Shown here piece after piece: positions 46,618 to 56,519 of a stretch of 64,000 nucleotides of DNA. This DNA is from Bufo bufo (lineage: Eukaryota > Chordata > Amphibia > Anura > Bufonidae). The stretch covers positions 48,390,323 through 48,454,322 of the forward strand of contig NC_053398.1 of NCBI RefSeq assembly GCF_905171765.1, given 5' to 3'. The first letter of the stretch is position 1. Every line of letters begins with the position of its first letter. The notes under the pieces were generated by a model, which had not been told where the DNA came from, searched no databases, and saw only the letters and a program-made list of their open reading frames with translations. The translations under genes were made by a program, and so were the position numbers.

Positions 46618-47525
46618 TGTAGTGTACGGGAACTGTAATACCCGTCACTACCAAAGTGTCACTTGGTGTGCTGTCGTCCCTCCTAATTATGGGGAAGTTG
46701 GTATATGTCAGTTTTATAAAATGTCATGTAATGCAATGCTATGTGTTTCCCTGTTGCTGTGAAACTTGCATGTACAGGCCTGCAGGGGTGTCATTCCAGC
46801 TTCTAGTCGCTAGAGGGAGCTAGGGAGCCCTAGTTTATATAAGGCCAGACAGGGAAGTGCAAGGCAGACGGAGTCTAGTATCTGTAATCTACAGTTGGAG
46901 ATTAGACAATGTCCGAGACAAGTCCAGGCCTGAAGCCTGTTGTTCAGGAGAAGATTCCCTCCTGAATTCCCATATGCAGAAGCAGGAATACCTTAGACTA
47001 AGAACCTGAGGAACCTTTCAGAAGCTGAGAGAGACAGAGGCAAAGATCAGGAAAGCAAGAGGTACTCAGAAAGACAGAGGAGGTACTTATTAAAGCTATA
47101 GCCAAGGATATAAAGCCAGAACTAGGTTAATGGGCCTTGGTGAAGATATGCTATATTCCAGGATCAGACAGAAATAGAGTGCAAGCTCCTGTGCTGCAAG
47201 TCCTGTGTTCAACACTCTGTAATTACCCTGCTATAACTGAATTGCCTGCATCGACCGAATTGCAAAATCGACTGTATGCTTAGGAACTGCATTTCCTATA
47301 TTGTCTCTGCTTGCAAAACCACTAAAGTTGGAGTTCTGTTTTAAGACTACGTTTCCTCAATTTATTCCTGCATCCGCAAACGGCGTGCCACCGTTTACTT
47401 GGCACTGGCGTCACGAACTATCCTTACCTATACCTGCCCTTGCAGAGAGTCAGCTGTACCAGGTTAGTGTATATTGCACTACATCACCCAGAAACACCTA
47501 CTGCACACAACTTGAGTACACTGCA
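46618..47525 (+). repeat. 5' LTR of the cold-shock-domain element
   Basis: 908 bp with a 10-bp imperfect terminal inverted repeat. TTTATATAAGG at 46834-46844 is a clear TATA box. A sequence resembling the primer-binding site (TGGCGTCACGAAC) is also found inside the LTR at 47406. Confidence 0.95.
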
Positions 47526-47534
47526 CCTCTCTTT

Positions 47535-47552
47535 TGGCGTCACGAACAGGAT
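47535..47552 (+). promoter_or_regulatory. Candidate primer-binding site
   Basis: TGGCGTCACGAACAGGAT starts 9 bp after the 5' LTR. It resembles the tRNA-Lys-type site of retroviruses (TGGCG...CGAACAGG) with a small difference in the middle. Position and TGG start support it. The primer tRNA is an inference. Confidence 0.55.
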
Positions 47553-47810
47553 TCGCACGCTTTCTAGTGCAAGAAGCGTGAACTTTGTGCCTTATACCGT
47601 TGCCCTGTGACCAAAATGACAATTTGCCTGTTTATTTAAAGTGGACTTTGTGGACTGAAAATTCTACCCAAAGTGTACCAAAAAACTCTAAAAAGCGCTG
47701 TGCAGTGTTGCGCTACACAGAGGAAGAAAATCGCCGCATTGGAGTGTGGTTTTGTGGACTTTAAACATTCCTGCTTGCCGTCAGTGAATAGACAGCGTTT
47801 GTACCTAAAG

Positions 47811-49052
47811 ATGGCCGCTGAGCTTGCTGAATTTACTGCTGCGTCACCTTCATCCCGAAAAGGCGGGAAAAATTGGCGCCTTTCTGAGGAAAAAGCGGGA
47901 AGAAGGTCAAGGGCAGGCGCCACGGCTTATCTGGACATTTGCATGTCTGCCAGCATGGACACCGCCTTCCCTATACTAGAATACCTGGGGGGCGGCCTCC
48001 CAGTGCAATGGGAGGAGCTGGCTACTCTAATTGACGCGACCCTATCGCTCTCCTCAGAAGGATCGAGCATGTTGGATTGTGAGCAGAGTGTTGCTGCAGC
48101 GTCCGCACCTGAAATTGAAAAGATGACTGACATCGGTGTAGAGCTAGAGGAGGCTCCACCGGCCTACGCTCCGGGACCGGAGCAACCCGCCTGCCGCCCA
48201 AGGGAGAAAGAACCCGAGCCCTACTATGGCTCGTGGAGGGACTTTTTCCAACCATCTTTTAAATGGTCCTCCCTGATGGCGGAGATCCGAGAGGCCGCTA
48301 TAAAGCGGAATACAAAGACTAAAATCGTCTATGAGGAACTAACCAAGACCATACATGAGAAGCATACGCACACCCAACCCCGCCTGGAAAGGAGAAAGGG
48401 AGTGGTGCTATCGTTTGACAAACCCCGTGGCTACGGGTTTATTCAGGACTATCTAACTGGCAGAGACCTCTATGTTAATCGAAGGTCTGTCAAAAGAGAC
48501 TACCTCCCTTCGTACCAGCACAGCCTCCGCGAGGGAGAGGAAGTGGAGTACACCCCTGCCGAGAGCCTACGAGGCCCTTATGCAACTGCTGTGACCCGTC
48601 CCAAGCGAGCACCTGAGGACTGGGAGGCAGAAGAAAGAGAAGACTACTCTGGCTGCGAGCGAGAACCGGAACGCTCTCCAGAGCCGGCCCATCATGCCTT
48701 TCAGGAGCGGAGCTCCTTCATTGGGCCAAACGTCTTCTGGCAGCCAACCGTGTTGGAAAAATGGGTGAGCCCTTGCCCTTCCCCCGAGCTGCCTCGTCGG
48801 GAGAAGACAATATCTGAGCTGGAGCAGTTAAGAGGACTTAGTGCTACCTTCCAGAACATCCGGATAGGACGGAGACCAGACGCATCGCCAGAACCTGCAG
48901 AGGCCGATTCCGCGTCATCGGTGACTGTACCTGCGCCGGCGGCGCCAGCAGAGGACAGCGACTCCGACACAGACAGCATCGGTGAGCAGATCGTCCGGCT
49001 GGAGGAGAAGTTGCGGGAGTTGCGCAAGACAGACACCGCCGAGGAAGGATGA
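47811..49052 (+). CDS. Cold-shock-domain protein of LTR element
   Basis: 413 aa from ATG 47811, in a strong start context (AAGATGG). The frame is open further upstream but without an ATG. Residues 195-264 form a cold-shock domain: KGVVLSFDKPRGYGFI (RNP1-like, residues 196-211) and DLYVN (RNP2-like, residues 219-223), then the long loop KRDYLPSYQHSLREGEEVEY, equal in length to that of vertebrate Y-box proteins. The Trp expected before RNP1 is Ser, and the RNP2 Phe and His are Tyr and Asn, so binding may differ. PPAY at residues 116-119 is a PPxY motif. Residues 389-406 (SIGEQIVRLEEKLRELRK) form a coiled coil. Acidic and Pro-rich linkers join them. Probably single-stranded nucleic-acid binding; role in the element unknown. 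No stop or frameshift inside. Confidence 0.85.
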   Translation: MAAELAEFTAASPSSRKGGKNWRLSEEKAGRRSRAGATAYLDICMSASMDTAFPILEYLGGGLPVQWEELATLIDATLSLSSEGSSMLDCEQSVAAASAPEIEKMTDIGVELEEAPPAYAPGPEQPACRPREKEPEPYYGSWRDFFQPSFKWSSLMAEIREAAIKRNTKTKIVYEELTKTIHEKHTHTQPRLERRKGVVLSFDKPRGYGFIQDYLTGRDLYVNRRSVKRDYLPSYQHSLREGEEVEYTPAESLRGPYATAVTRPKRAPEDWEAEEREDYSGCEREPERSPEPAHHAFQERSSFIGPNVFWQPTVLEKWVSPCPSPELPRREKTISELEQLRGLSATFQNIRIGRRPDASPEPAEADSASSVTVPAPAAPAEDSDSDTDSIGEQIVRLEEKLRELRKTDTAEEG

Positions 49053-49389
49053 GGTAAGGGTGCCTGTCACCACCCGCCGACCGCCTTCTGTTGCCACCGC
49101 TCCGTCAGTGCCCCAGACCGGACCCGCGATTGCCGTAAACTGCTGCACCCAGAGCACCGGACCGCTTGCTGCGGCGGTGCCAAGCACGTCACACCCTGCA
49201 GTGATCATGCCAGGGCCGGCACGGTCCATCAGAGGGTTCACCCCTAGGCCTATGGGGCCAATACCTATTAGGGGCCCCTTTACTCTACAGCTGCCCCCTG
49301 ACACTGTTATGTGGGCCCATCCTCCTGTAGAGGACTACTACAGACGATACTTGCCAGCGGAGCCAAGTGATTACAATATTTCACTGTGA
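49053..49389 (+). other. Proline-rich open frame after the cold-shock gene
   Basis: The next frame is open to 49389 (TTRRPPSVATAPSVPQ, GFTPRPMGPIPIRGPF, VEDYYRRYLPAEPSDYNISL). It has no ATG at its beginning; the first lies near 49207. Composition resembles a real C-terminal tail. It may be reached by frameshift, by splicing, or be a remnant of a longer ancestral protein. Confidence 0.4.
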
Positions 49390-50171
49390 ATCAGCCTGCT
49401 AGGCCTTTGATTGATTTGATCAGAAGTGATGTTAACCCTTTCAGGACAGGAGTCCTTTGTTTCTGGTCCTTTGTTGCGGCTGCCAGTTTGTCCACGGCTC
49501 AGTGGTAGGTGTTGACCACTGAAATTACAAAGTCAGCAAGGCCACGTTTGTTTCCAGGACCTCCTGCCTGCTTTTGTTACCCCACGCCAAGTTGTGCCTG
49601 TTCCTTTGTTGCACCTTTTACCCTTCACCCCCTTTTCAGGTTGATCAGGGGTATTACAGCACTTGTCTTTGCTGTCCGTTTGTTGTGCAACTTCATACTA
49701 AGGAACCGTGCCCGGAGACAGACTCAAAAGTACCTGAGCCTCTGAGATTCTTACTCTTTTAAAAGTATTGTGCCCAGGGATGGACTCCACCGCATGAGAG
49801 CCTCTGTGATTTAATGAGAAATAACCTGGGTACGGACTCATGTTTGTTCTTTGAGCCTCCAAGAACTTTTATACTGTTTTATCCATTTTACTGTTCTATC
49901 ATGGACTTATTCATTGTCATGGACTATCCTGGTTCTAATGTTACGCTGTGCCAGGTCAGCGCCCCCGTTCCATTCACTATCCTGAGAGAAGAGAACGACG
50001 CCCCTTGTCACTACCCTTCACTTTTGCCAATTGGACCTGATGTAAATGTAAATGCAGATGAATTACATGTATGTATGCCTGCATGTCTCTATTTTCTATT
50101 TCAGGTAGAGATTCCAGTTGGGCGACCCATGATGGAGTACGAAGTCGTACTCAGCTTAAAGCAGTGGGGTA
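49390..50171 (+). other. 3' non-coding part of the cold-shock-domain element
   Basis: No recognisable protein domain. A pyrimidine tract followed by CAG at 50083-50104 (tctattttctatttcag) looks like a splice acceptor, and GAG|GTAAGG at 49051-49059 looks like a donor. After the acceptor, a frame of 23 codons runs to the 3' LTR. Confidence 0.4.
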
Positions 50172-51079
50172 TGTAGTGTACGGGAACTGTAATACCCGTC
50201 ACTACCAAAGTGTCACTTGGTGTGCTGTCGTCCCTCCTAATTATGGGGAAGTTGGTATATGTCAGTTTTATAAAATGTCATGTAATGCAATGCTATGTGT
50301 TTCCCTGTTGCTGTGAAACTTGCATGTACAGGCCTGCAGGGGTGTCATTCCAGCTTCTAGTCGCTAGAGGGAGCTAGGGAGCCCTAGTTTATATAAGGCC
50401 AGACAGGGAAGTGCAAGGCAGACGGAGTCTAGTATCTGTAATCTACAGTTGGAGATTAGACAATGTCCGAGACAAGTCCAGGCCTGAAGCCTGTTGTTCA
50501 GGAGAAGATTCCCTCCTGAATTCCCATATGCAGAAGCAGGAATACCTTAGACTAAGAGCCTGAGGAACCTTTCAGAAGCTGAGAGAGACAGAGGCAAAGA
50601 TCAGGAAAGCAAGAGGTACTCAGAAAGACAGAGGAGGTACTTATTAAAGCTATAGCCAAGGATATAAAGCCAGAACTAGGTTAATGGGCCTTGGTGAAGA
50701 TATGCTATATTCCAGGATCAGACAGAAATAGAGTGCAAGCTCCTGTGCTGCAAGTCCTGTGTTCAACACTCTGTAATTACCCTGCTATAACTGAATTGCC
50801 TGCATCGACCGAATTGCAAAATCGACTGTATGCTTAGGAACTGCATTTCCTATATTGTCTCTGCTTGCAAAACCACTAAAGTTGGAGTTCTGTTTTAAGA
50901 CTACGTTTCCTCAATTTATTCCTGCATCCGCAAACGGCGTGCCACTGTTTACTTGGCACTGGCGTCACGAACTATCCTTACCTATACCTGCCCTTGCAGA
51001 GAGTCAGCTGTACCAGGTTAGTGTATATTGCACTGCATCACCCAGAAACACCTACTGCACACAACTTGAGTACACTGCA
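50172..51079 (+). repeat. 3' LTR of the cold-shock-domain element
   Basis: Same length as the 5' LTR. Substitutions seen are aacctgagg to agcctgagg, ccaccgttt to ccactgttt, and cactacatc to cactgcatc. The TATA box is at 50388-50398. The tract before it (aaagcagtgggg) is only weakly purine-rich. Confidence 0.95.
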
Positions 51080-51489
51080 GGGTGACGTGAAGCCTGATTC
51101 TCTGCTATGACATGAAGACAGATTCTGCGCTGACATAAGGCCAGATTCTCTGTTACGGGACCGCTCTCCTCTGTCTGGGTGCCGGGGCCTAAATGTGTGA
51201 CAGTGGCCTGTTCCAGTGGTGGGTGACGTGAAGCCTGATTCTCTGCTATGACATGAAGACAGATTCTGTGCTGACATCAGGCCAGATTCTCTGTTACGCC
51301 TGATTCTCTGCTATGACATGAAGACTGATTCTGCGCTGACATGAAGCCAGATTCTCTGCTATGGCATGAAGAGACTGATTCTCTGCTGACATGAAGCCAG
51401 ATTCTTTGCTATGGCATGAAGAGACTGATTCTCTGCTGACGTGAAGCCAGATTCTCTGCTATGGGACCTCTGTCCAATTGATATTGGTT

Positions 51490-51520
<31 letters not shown>

Positions 51521-51768
51521 CATTTCCCTATCCACATTTGTTTGCAGGGGATTTACCTACATGTTGCTGCCTTTTGCAGCCCTCTAGCTCTTTCCTGGGC
51601 TGTTTTACAGCCTTTTTAGTGCCCAAAAGTTTGGGTCCCCATTGACTTCAATGGGGTTCGGGACGAAGTTCGGATCGGGTTCGGATTCCGAACCCGAACA
51701 TTTCCGGGAAGTTCGGCCGAACTTCTCGAACCCGAACATCCAGGTGTTCGCTCAACTCTAGTCCTGGA

Positions 51769-51931
51769 ATGTGAGAGGCTTGGGCGCTCCGAATAAAAGA
51801 ATTGCGGTGTTTTCACATGTTAGACGGTACGGCCCTCACATTCTGGGACTTCAGGAAACCCACTTGACGGCAGACACCGCGCATAGAATAACCAAATCGT
51901 GGGTGCAATGGTCTCTACAGGCATACGAGAT
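51769..51931 (+). pseudogene. L1 ORF2 endonuclease N-terminus, continued
   Basis: NVRGLGAPNKRIAVF, then ILGLQETHLTAD, the QETH motif being an endonuclease catalytic block. It ends at the junction with the inverted segment. A short G-rich patch (51935-51955) marks the break. Confidence 0.85.
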
Positions 51932-51954
51932 CCTAGCCGGGGGGAAGGGGGGGG

Positions 51955-52588
51955 ATTGTATAGATTAATAATAACTTAAGGCACATGATTAATAAATCCA
52001 TACACCAATAGATATTGCCCCTCAGGGTCTGCGATAGTCTGCTGTGGTGCCCATAGTAGACCCCTGCGGACCAGTATCGCCACTCCTCTGGAGTGCGAGG
52101 TGCCGTATGCCTGTAGAGACCATTGCACCCACGATTTGGTTATTCTATGCGCGGTGTCTGCCGTCAAGTGGGTTTCCTGAAGTCCCAGAATGTGAGGGCC
52201 GTACCGTCTAACATGTGAAAACACCGCAATTCTTTTATTCGGAGCGCCCAAGCCTCTCACATTCCAGGACATCACCGCTAAAGACCCCATAATCTAAATA
52301 TGGGGATACCCCTTGTGCAATACAGGATCTCGTCAGTAATACGGAGGGGATCCCTCCACTTCACAAGTATTCGTCTCTCATTCCAAACCCATGCAGAGTA
52401 CTTAGATGACCATGCCTTCAATAACATAAAAAAGACTAAACGTAACATGTGGTAAACTAACATCTCTAAATATACATCCAGTGCATACATTATTGCGTTA
52501 GTTTTGTGGCAACGTGTTCGGGGACCCGTACGGGAAAGAAGGTGTTAAGCCCGTACTGGTGGCCGAACATTCCCTGTACATTATAGTA
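51955..52588 (-). repeat. Inverted copy of the L1 ORF1-ORF2 junction
   Basis: Reverse complement of 32640-32959 joined to 51769-51931, plus about 100 bp further into the endonuclease (VAILVRRGLLWAPQQT on the - strand). It contains the uninterrupted hAT target, with a single GTCCTGGA (reverse complement near 52262-52270). Divergence from the direct copy is about 1-2 percent by eye. Confidence 0.88.
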
Positions 52589-52589
52589 G

Positions 52590-55198
52590 TTTACTATTAT
52601 GGGATACCCTGAAAGCTTACCTGAGGGGCTGTTTAAAGTCCTCCATCTCTTATGTGAAAAAGAGTACAGCTCGACAGGAACTCGATTTACACACCAAATG
52701 TAGAGAGGCTGGGGCCTCTTTCTGTTCTGACCCCACGGAACCGAACAGGATAGAATGGATGGCTAGGGGAAGGTCCTACATGCTGCAACTCAGAGAAAAA
52801 AGTGAGCGCAGGATATTCTTCATGAAACAGCAGTCATTTGAATCTGGGGATAGAGCGGGCAAACTCCTTGCTCAAATTGCTAGAGCTAATCAGATGTCCC
52901 CCCCAGTTTTAGGTATATTAAGCTCCGAGGGGCAACTGATAGAATCTGTGGAAGGAATTTTAGACAGTTTTAGGAGCTTCTATCAATCGCTGTATAGCTC
53001 TGCAGCGAATTACTCTGATGGGGAGTTAAGTAATTATATTGCCGAGGTGTCTCATCCTAGACTCAGCATGGAGGATACACATCTGCTGGATAAAGATATC
53101 TCTTTAGAGGAAATCCAACTTGCTATTCAGGACATACCTAAAGGGAAGGCGCTGGGCCCGGACGGGATCCCTGTAGAAGTTTATTCTAGATATAGTGAGA
53201 TTCTAGGACCCCAACTCCTTAAAATGTATTCAGCAATCGTTTCGACGACATCAACTCCCTGAAACTTTGTATGAGGCTACCGTTGTAGTAATATTGAAAC
53301 CAGATAAAGACCCAAATGAATGTGGATCTTATAGGCCAATCTCACTATTAAATTTAGATTACAAGATTTTGACTAGGCTCCTAGCCTCTCGATTGAACAA
53401 AGTGATAACATCCATAGTACACCAGGATCAAGCAGGATTCATGCCGGGTAGCACGACCTCTGACAATATCAGAAGAGCGCAGGTCATAGCACAGATAGGG
53501 GCGGCGGAGGGGAAAAGATGGGCACTGGCGTCTCTTGATACGGCCAAGGCTTTTGATTCTGTCGAGTGGCCTTTCCTGTTGCAGATCTTAAAGGAATTTG
53601 GATTTGGCCCTAAGTTTGTGAGATGAGTTGAAATCTTGTATCAGAGACCTAAAGCTAACATACTAGTAAATGGCGCTCAATCTGACTCCTTTACACTTCA
53701 CAGGGGCACCAGGCAAGGCTGCCCCCTCTCCCCGGTGCTGTTTGCCGCGGTAATAGAACATTTGGCACTACGTATTAGACAGGTTGGGTCCTTCTTGGGG
53801 ATCTCTAAGGGAAATAGAGAAGAGAAAATTGGGCTGTATGCTGACGATCTACTCCTGTTTATGGGTGAGCCCGAACGAACACTCCCGAGTGCGATTGATG
53901 TGATAGAGAAGTTTGGCACTTACTCGGGCTTGCACATAAATGGGACGAAATCTGCTGTTATGCCTCTCTGGACACATGATTGGCCGGGAAGTTTTCATAA
54001 CTTACCAGTGGTGGATCACTTTAAATACCTTGGTATAGTAATCACAAGGGACCCCCACGTGTCGGTGGCAAGAAATATAGACCCTATAGAATCTCTGTTC
54101 ATTGATAAGTTTAAGACCTGGAAGTCTTTGCCGCTTTCGGTAATGGGAAGATTGAACCTAGTCAAAATGATATTACTTCCAAAGGGTCTTTACCTCCTGT
54201 CACATGCATGTGCTCCAGTCTCCAAAGCCTTCTTTGACAGATTGCATTCATTAACGGCGGCCTTCGTTTGGGGTAAGGCTAGAAGGAACCTCTCCTTGAG
54301 TGTACTACAGAGATCCAAGCTGGAGTCCAGTCCCTGGAGGACTTGTATGTTGGGGGTGTGTTAAGATCTCTGCAGAAATTACAGGAGAAGTTTGAGATTC
54401 CCCACACTCTATTCTTTAGGTACCTTCAATTGAGACACGCCCTAAGTGCTCAGTTTAGCGGCGCGAACCGTAACATCTCCAAGTATCCCTTGATAGGGGT
54501 GTTAAGATCCTAGGGCCCCAAGGGTATCATATCTGTGCTGTACACACATCTGTTAGGAGACTGCATGCTACTCCAACCCCTTGAGGTAGAGGCGAAGTGG
54601 AAAGCTAGCTTCCATCCCCACGCTTGATGCTGAGGAATGGGAAGAAGCTCTGTTAGTGCCCGCCAAGGTCTCTCCATCGGTGAATAATAGACTAACTCAG
54701 CTGTTTATACTGCATAGAAGCTATTTATCCCCTCTCAGATTGTACAGAATGGGGAGATCGTCTAGCAGCAGGTGCCATAGATGTCAGGAGGAAAGAGATG
54801 ATTTATGGCATTTGATTTGGGGCTGTAGTCATCTACAGGCCTTTTGGGAAAGAGTTGTAAATGTCCTGTCGGTATTGGTCCCTGCCCCGATAGCAATCTG
54901 TCCTAAAATATGCATCCTAGGAGTGTTAGATGAGGAATTGTGGACGCATCATCAGAGAGTGTTTCTAGGGGCGGCCCTGTTCCTGGCTAGGAAGGCGATA
55001 GCGTTGAGATGGATGGCAGACAGACCCCCTACAGTCACTCAGTGGAAAGCATTAGTAAATCATGCCATCTCTATGGAGAAAGTAGTTTATGCCCATAGAA
55101 AGTGCCCGCAGAAATTTCAGAAGGTGTGGGGAGAGTGGTGCTCATCTTCTCAGACCTTGCATTCTACACATATGTACTCTGTGCAGGGGGAGCCCTGA
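52590..55198 (+). pseudogene. L1 ORF2 reverse transcriptase and C-terminus
   Basis: Resumes at LLWDTLKAYLRGCLKS. RT motifs: GKALGPDGIPVEVY (53140), SYRPISLLNLDYKILTRLLA (53330), QAGFMPG (53430), LDTAKAFDSVEW (53535), GTRQGCPLSPVLFA (53705) and YADDLLLF (53838), the catalytic box. The C-terminal zinc-knuckle-like CHRCQEERDDLWHLIWGC is at 54772. Frameshifts or stops occur near 53262, 53626, 54364 and 54530-54650. About 0.65 kb of endonuclease is absent. Confidence 0.9.
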
Positions 55199-55454
55199 TT
55201 GCAATACTCCGCTAATTGATACTCTGTAAGGACGTAATAAGTGTCTGTATAGTATGCAATGGAACACAATTTTCTGTCAATTTTGATGTGATTGTTTCTT
55301 ATGTGAGATATCGTCTTTTTGTCATGCTCTTGGATAGTGTAATATGAGGCCTGTGACACCCCTGCGTGGGCTGTAATGGCTTCTTGATGTCATGATTCAT
55401 GCCTCTTGTTAAACTTCAATAAAACAAGTTTAAAAAAAAAAAAAAAGATTTTAC

Positions 55455-55982
55455 AAACGTTGTTAACCCTTTTGGTGTTCCACAAGAGTTAATGGAAAAT
55501 GGAGATGAAATTTCAGAATTTCACTTTCTTGGTAGATTTTCCATTTTAATAATTGTTTTCCAGCTAACAAATAAAGGATTAACAGCCAAACTAAACTCAA
55601 TATTTATTTTCCTGATTCTGTAGTTTACAGAAACACCCAATATGTGGTTGTAAACTGCTGTACGGGCACACGGCAGGGCGCAAAAAGGAAAAGAACACCA
55701 TATGGTTTTTGGAGGGCAGATTTCACCGGGATAATTTTGACTTGCCATGTCACATTTGAAGACCCCTGATGCACCCCTAGAGTAGAAACTCCAAAAAAGT
55801 GACCCCATCTTGGAAACTACGGGATAAGGTGGCAGTTTTGTTGGTACTATTTTAGGGTACAGATGAATTTTGGTTGCTCTATATTACACTATTTGTGAGG
55901 CAAGGTAACAAAATAATAGCTGTTTTGGCACTGTTTTATTTTTTGTTATTTACAACGTTCATCTGACAGGTTAGATCATGAG
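55455..55982 (+). repeat. Middle piece of the TTAA-ended element
   Basis: Continues the sequence of 30797-31336 after the L1 (aaacgttgttaaccctttt). Non-coding. It ends at ggttagatcatg, where hAT 2 begins. Related to the 340-bp unit of the other TTAA elements. Confidence 0.7.
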
Positions 55983-56210
55983 TAGGGTTGAACGAACCAC
56001 GAACTGTAAAGTTCGGGTTCATACCGAACTTTAGGATTTTTGGACCCCGAACATTTCTGTAAAAGTTTGGGTTCGGCGATTTCTTGGCGCTTTTTGAAAG
56101 GCTGCAGAGCAGCCAATCAACAAGCGTTTAACTGTGTGCCCTTAGAAGCCATCACAGCCATGCCTACTAATGGCATGACTGTGATTGGCCAGTGCAGCAT
56201 GTGACCCAGC

Positions 56211-56222
56211 CTCTATATAAGC
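56211..56222 (+). promoter_or_regulatory. TATA box of hAT 2
   Basis: CTCTATATAAGC follows an imperfect copy of the ATCACAGCCATGCC hairpin (56150-56184), as in hAT 1. Confidence 0.5.
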
Positions 56223-56519
56223 TGGAGTCACGTAGCGCTGCACGTCACTCTGCTGTGCTTAGTGTAGGGATAGGATGCTGCTGCTGTGAGGGAGAAAATA
56301 GGACAGAATCTTTAATCAGAACTCCAAGTGAACTCAGCTATCTACATAGATTTTGTTGTTTTGGAGCAGTGCACAATCTTTTTACTCTGCCCTGAACCCA
56401 GTGACAAAGAAAAAGAACTTTTATCCGTCTATTAGTTAGGTGGGCGGCGGCCATTTTATGCAAGCTCAGTGCACCAGCACTGCATCTGTGCTTTTGTGAC
56501 ATTCAAATCCAAGCTTGAA

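Larger units (their letters stand above)
46618..51079 (+). mobile_element. LTR retrotransposon carrying a cold-shock-domain gene
   Basis: Two 908-bp LTRs (46618-47525 and 50172-51079), TGTAGTGTACGG...GTACACTGCA, differing at 3 positions by eye. They are flanked by GGGT (46614-46617 and 51080-51083), and joining the flanks restores the 141-bp array. The internal region is 2,646 bp. It has no recognisable capsid, protease, RT or integrase. Its one long frame encodes a cold-shock-domain protein. It must be mobilised by another element. The 4-bp duplication fits ERV-like or some gypsy integrases, so the parent class is open. Confidence 0.93.
43730..51300. repeat. 141-bp tandem array in hAT 1, split by LTR element
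   Basis: About 20 units between 43730 and 46617 plus 1-2 units at 51080-51300. The unit is 141 bp (47 codons), so a - strand frame stays open for 941 codons. Variants alternate (gaatacag or gaagacag; gccgggg or gcctggg), giving a higher-order pattern of about 5 units. Sub-units based on gattctctgctatg are visible, and 51300-51470 is a degenerate stretch of them, probably the source. Absent from hAT 2. Confidence 0.93.
32960..51760 (+). mobile_element. hAT DNA transposon 1 (interrupted)
   Basis: Ends TAGGGATGAGTGAAC and, in reverse, TAGAGTTGAGCGAAC, flanked by the exact 8-bp duplication GTCCTGGA (32952-32959 and 51761-51768). The inverted L1 copy at 51955-52588 shows the same site unoccupied. 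It contains a promoter region, two 5' tandem arrays, a ZBED-type transposase gene with three stops and a 141-bp array. Two LTR retrotransposons inside it make up about 9.9 kb of its 18.8 kb. Confidence 0.92.
31337..55446 (+). mobile_element. Full-length-like L1 LINE, rearranged and interrupted
   Basis: L1-type LINE flanked by GATTTTAC (31329-31336 and 55447-55454). It starts gggggcgtggctaactgcc, has ORF1 and ORF2, an AATAAA at 55418 and a poly(A) tail ending at 55446. A hAT element (32960-51760) splits codons at the start of ORF2. Downstream, the rest of the endonuclease is missing and replaced by an inverted copy of the ORF1-ORF2 junction (51955-52588). Without the hAT the L1 is about 5.3 kb. 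Dead. Confidence 0.88.

Noticed and set aside
47811..49052. Reading the cold-shock protein as an ordinary host gene or processed pseudogene
   Set aside because: It lies between two nearly identical LTRs with a 4-bp target duplication, a primer-site-like sequence and no poly(A) tail, so it is the internal gene of the LTR element. Host origin of the domain remains likely.
48915..49304. 129-codon - strand frame opposite the cold-shock gene tail
   Set aside because: Antisense shadow of a GC-rich coding region; no domain and no start context.
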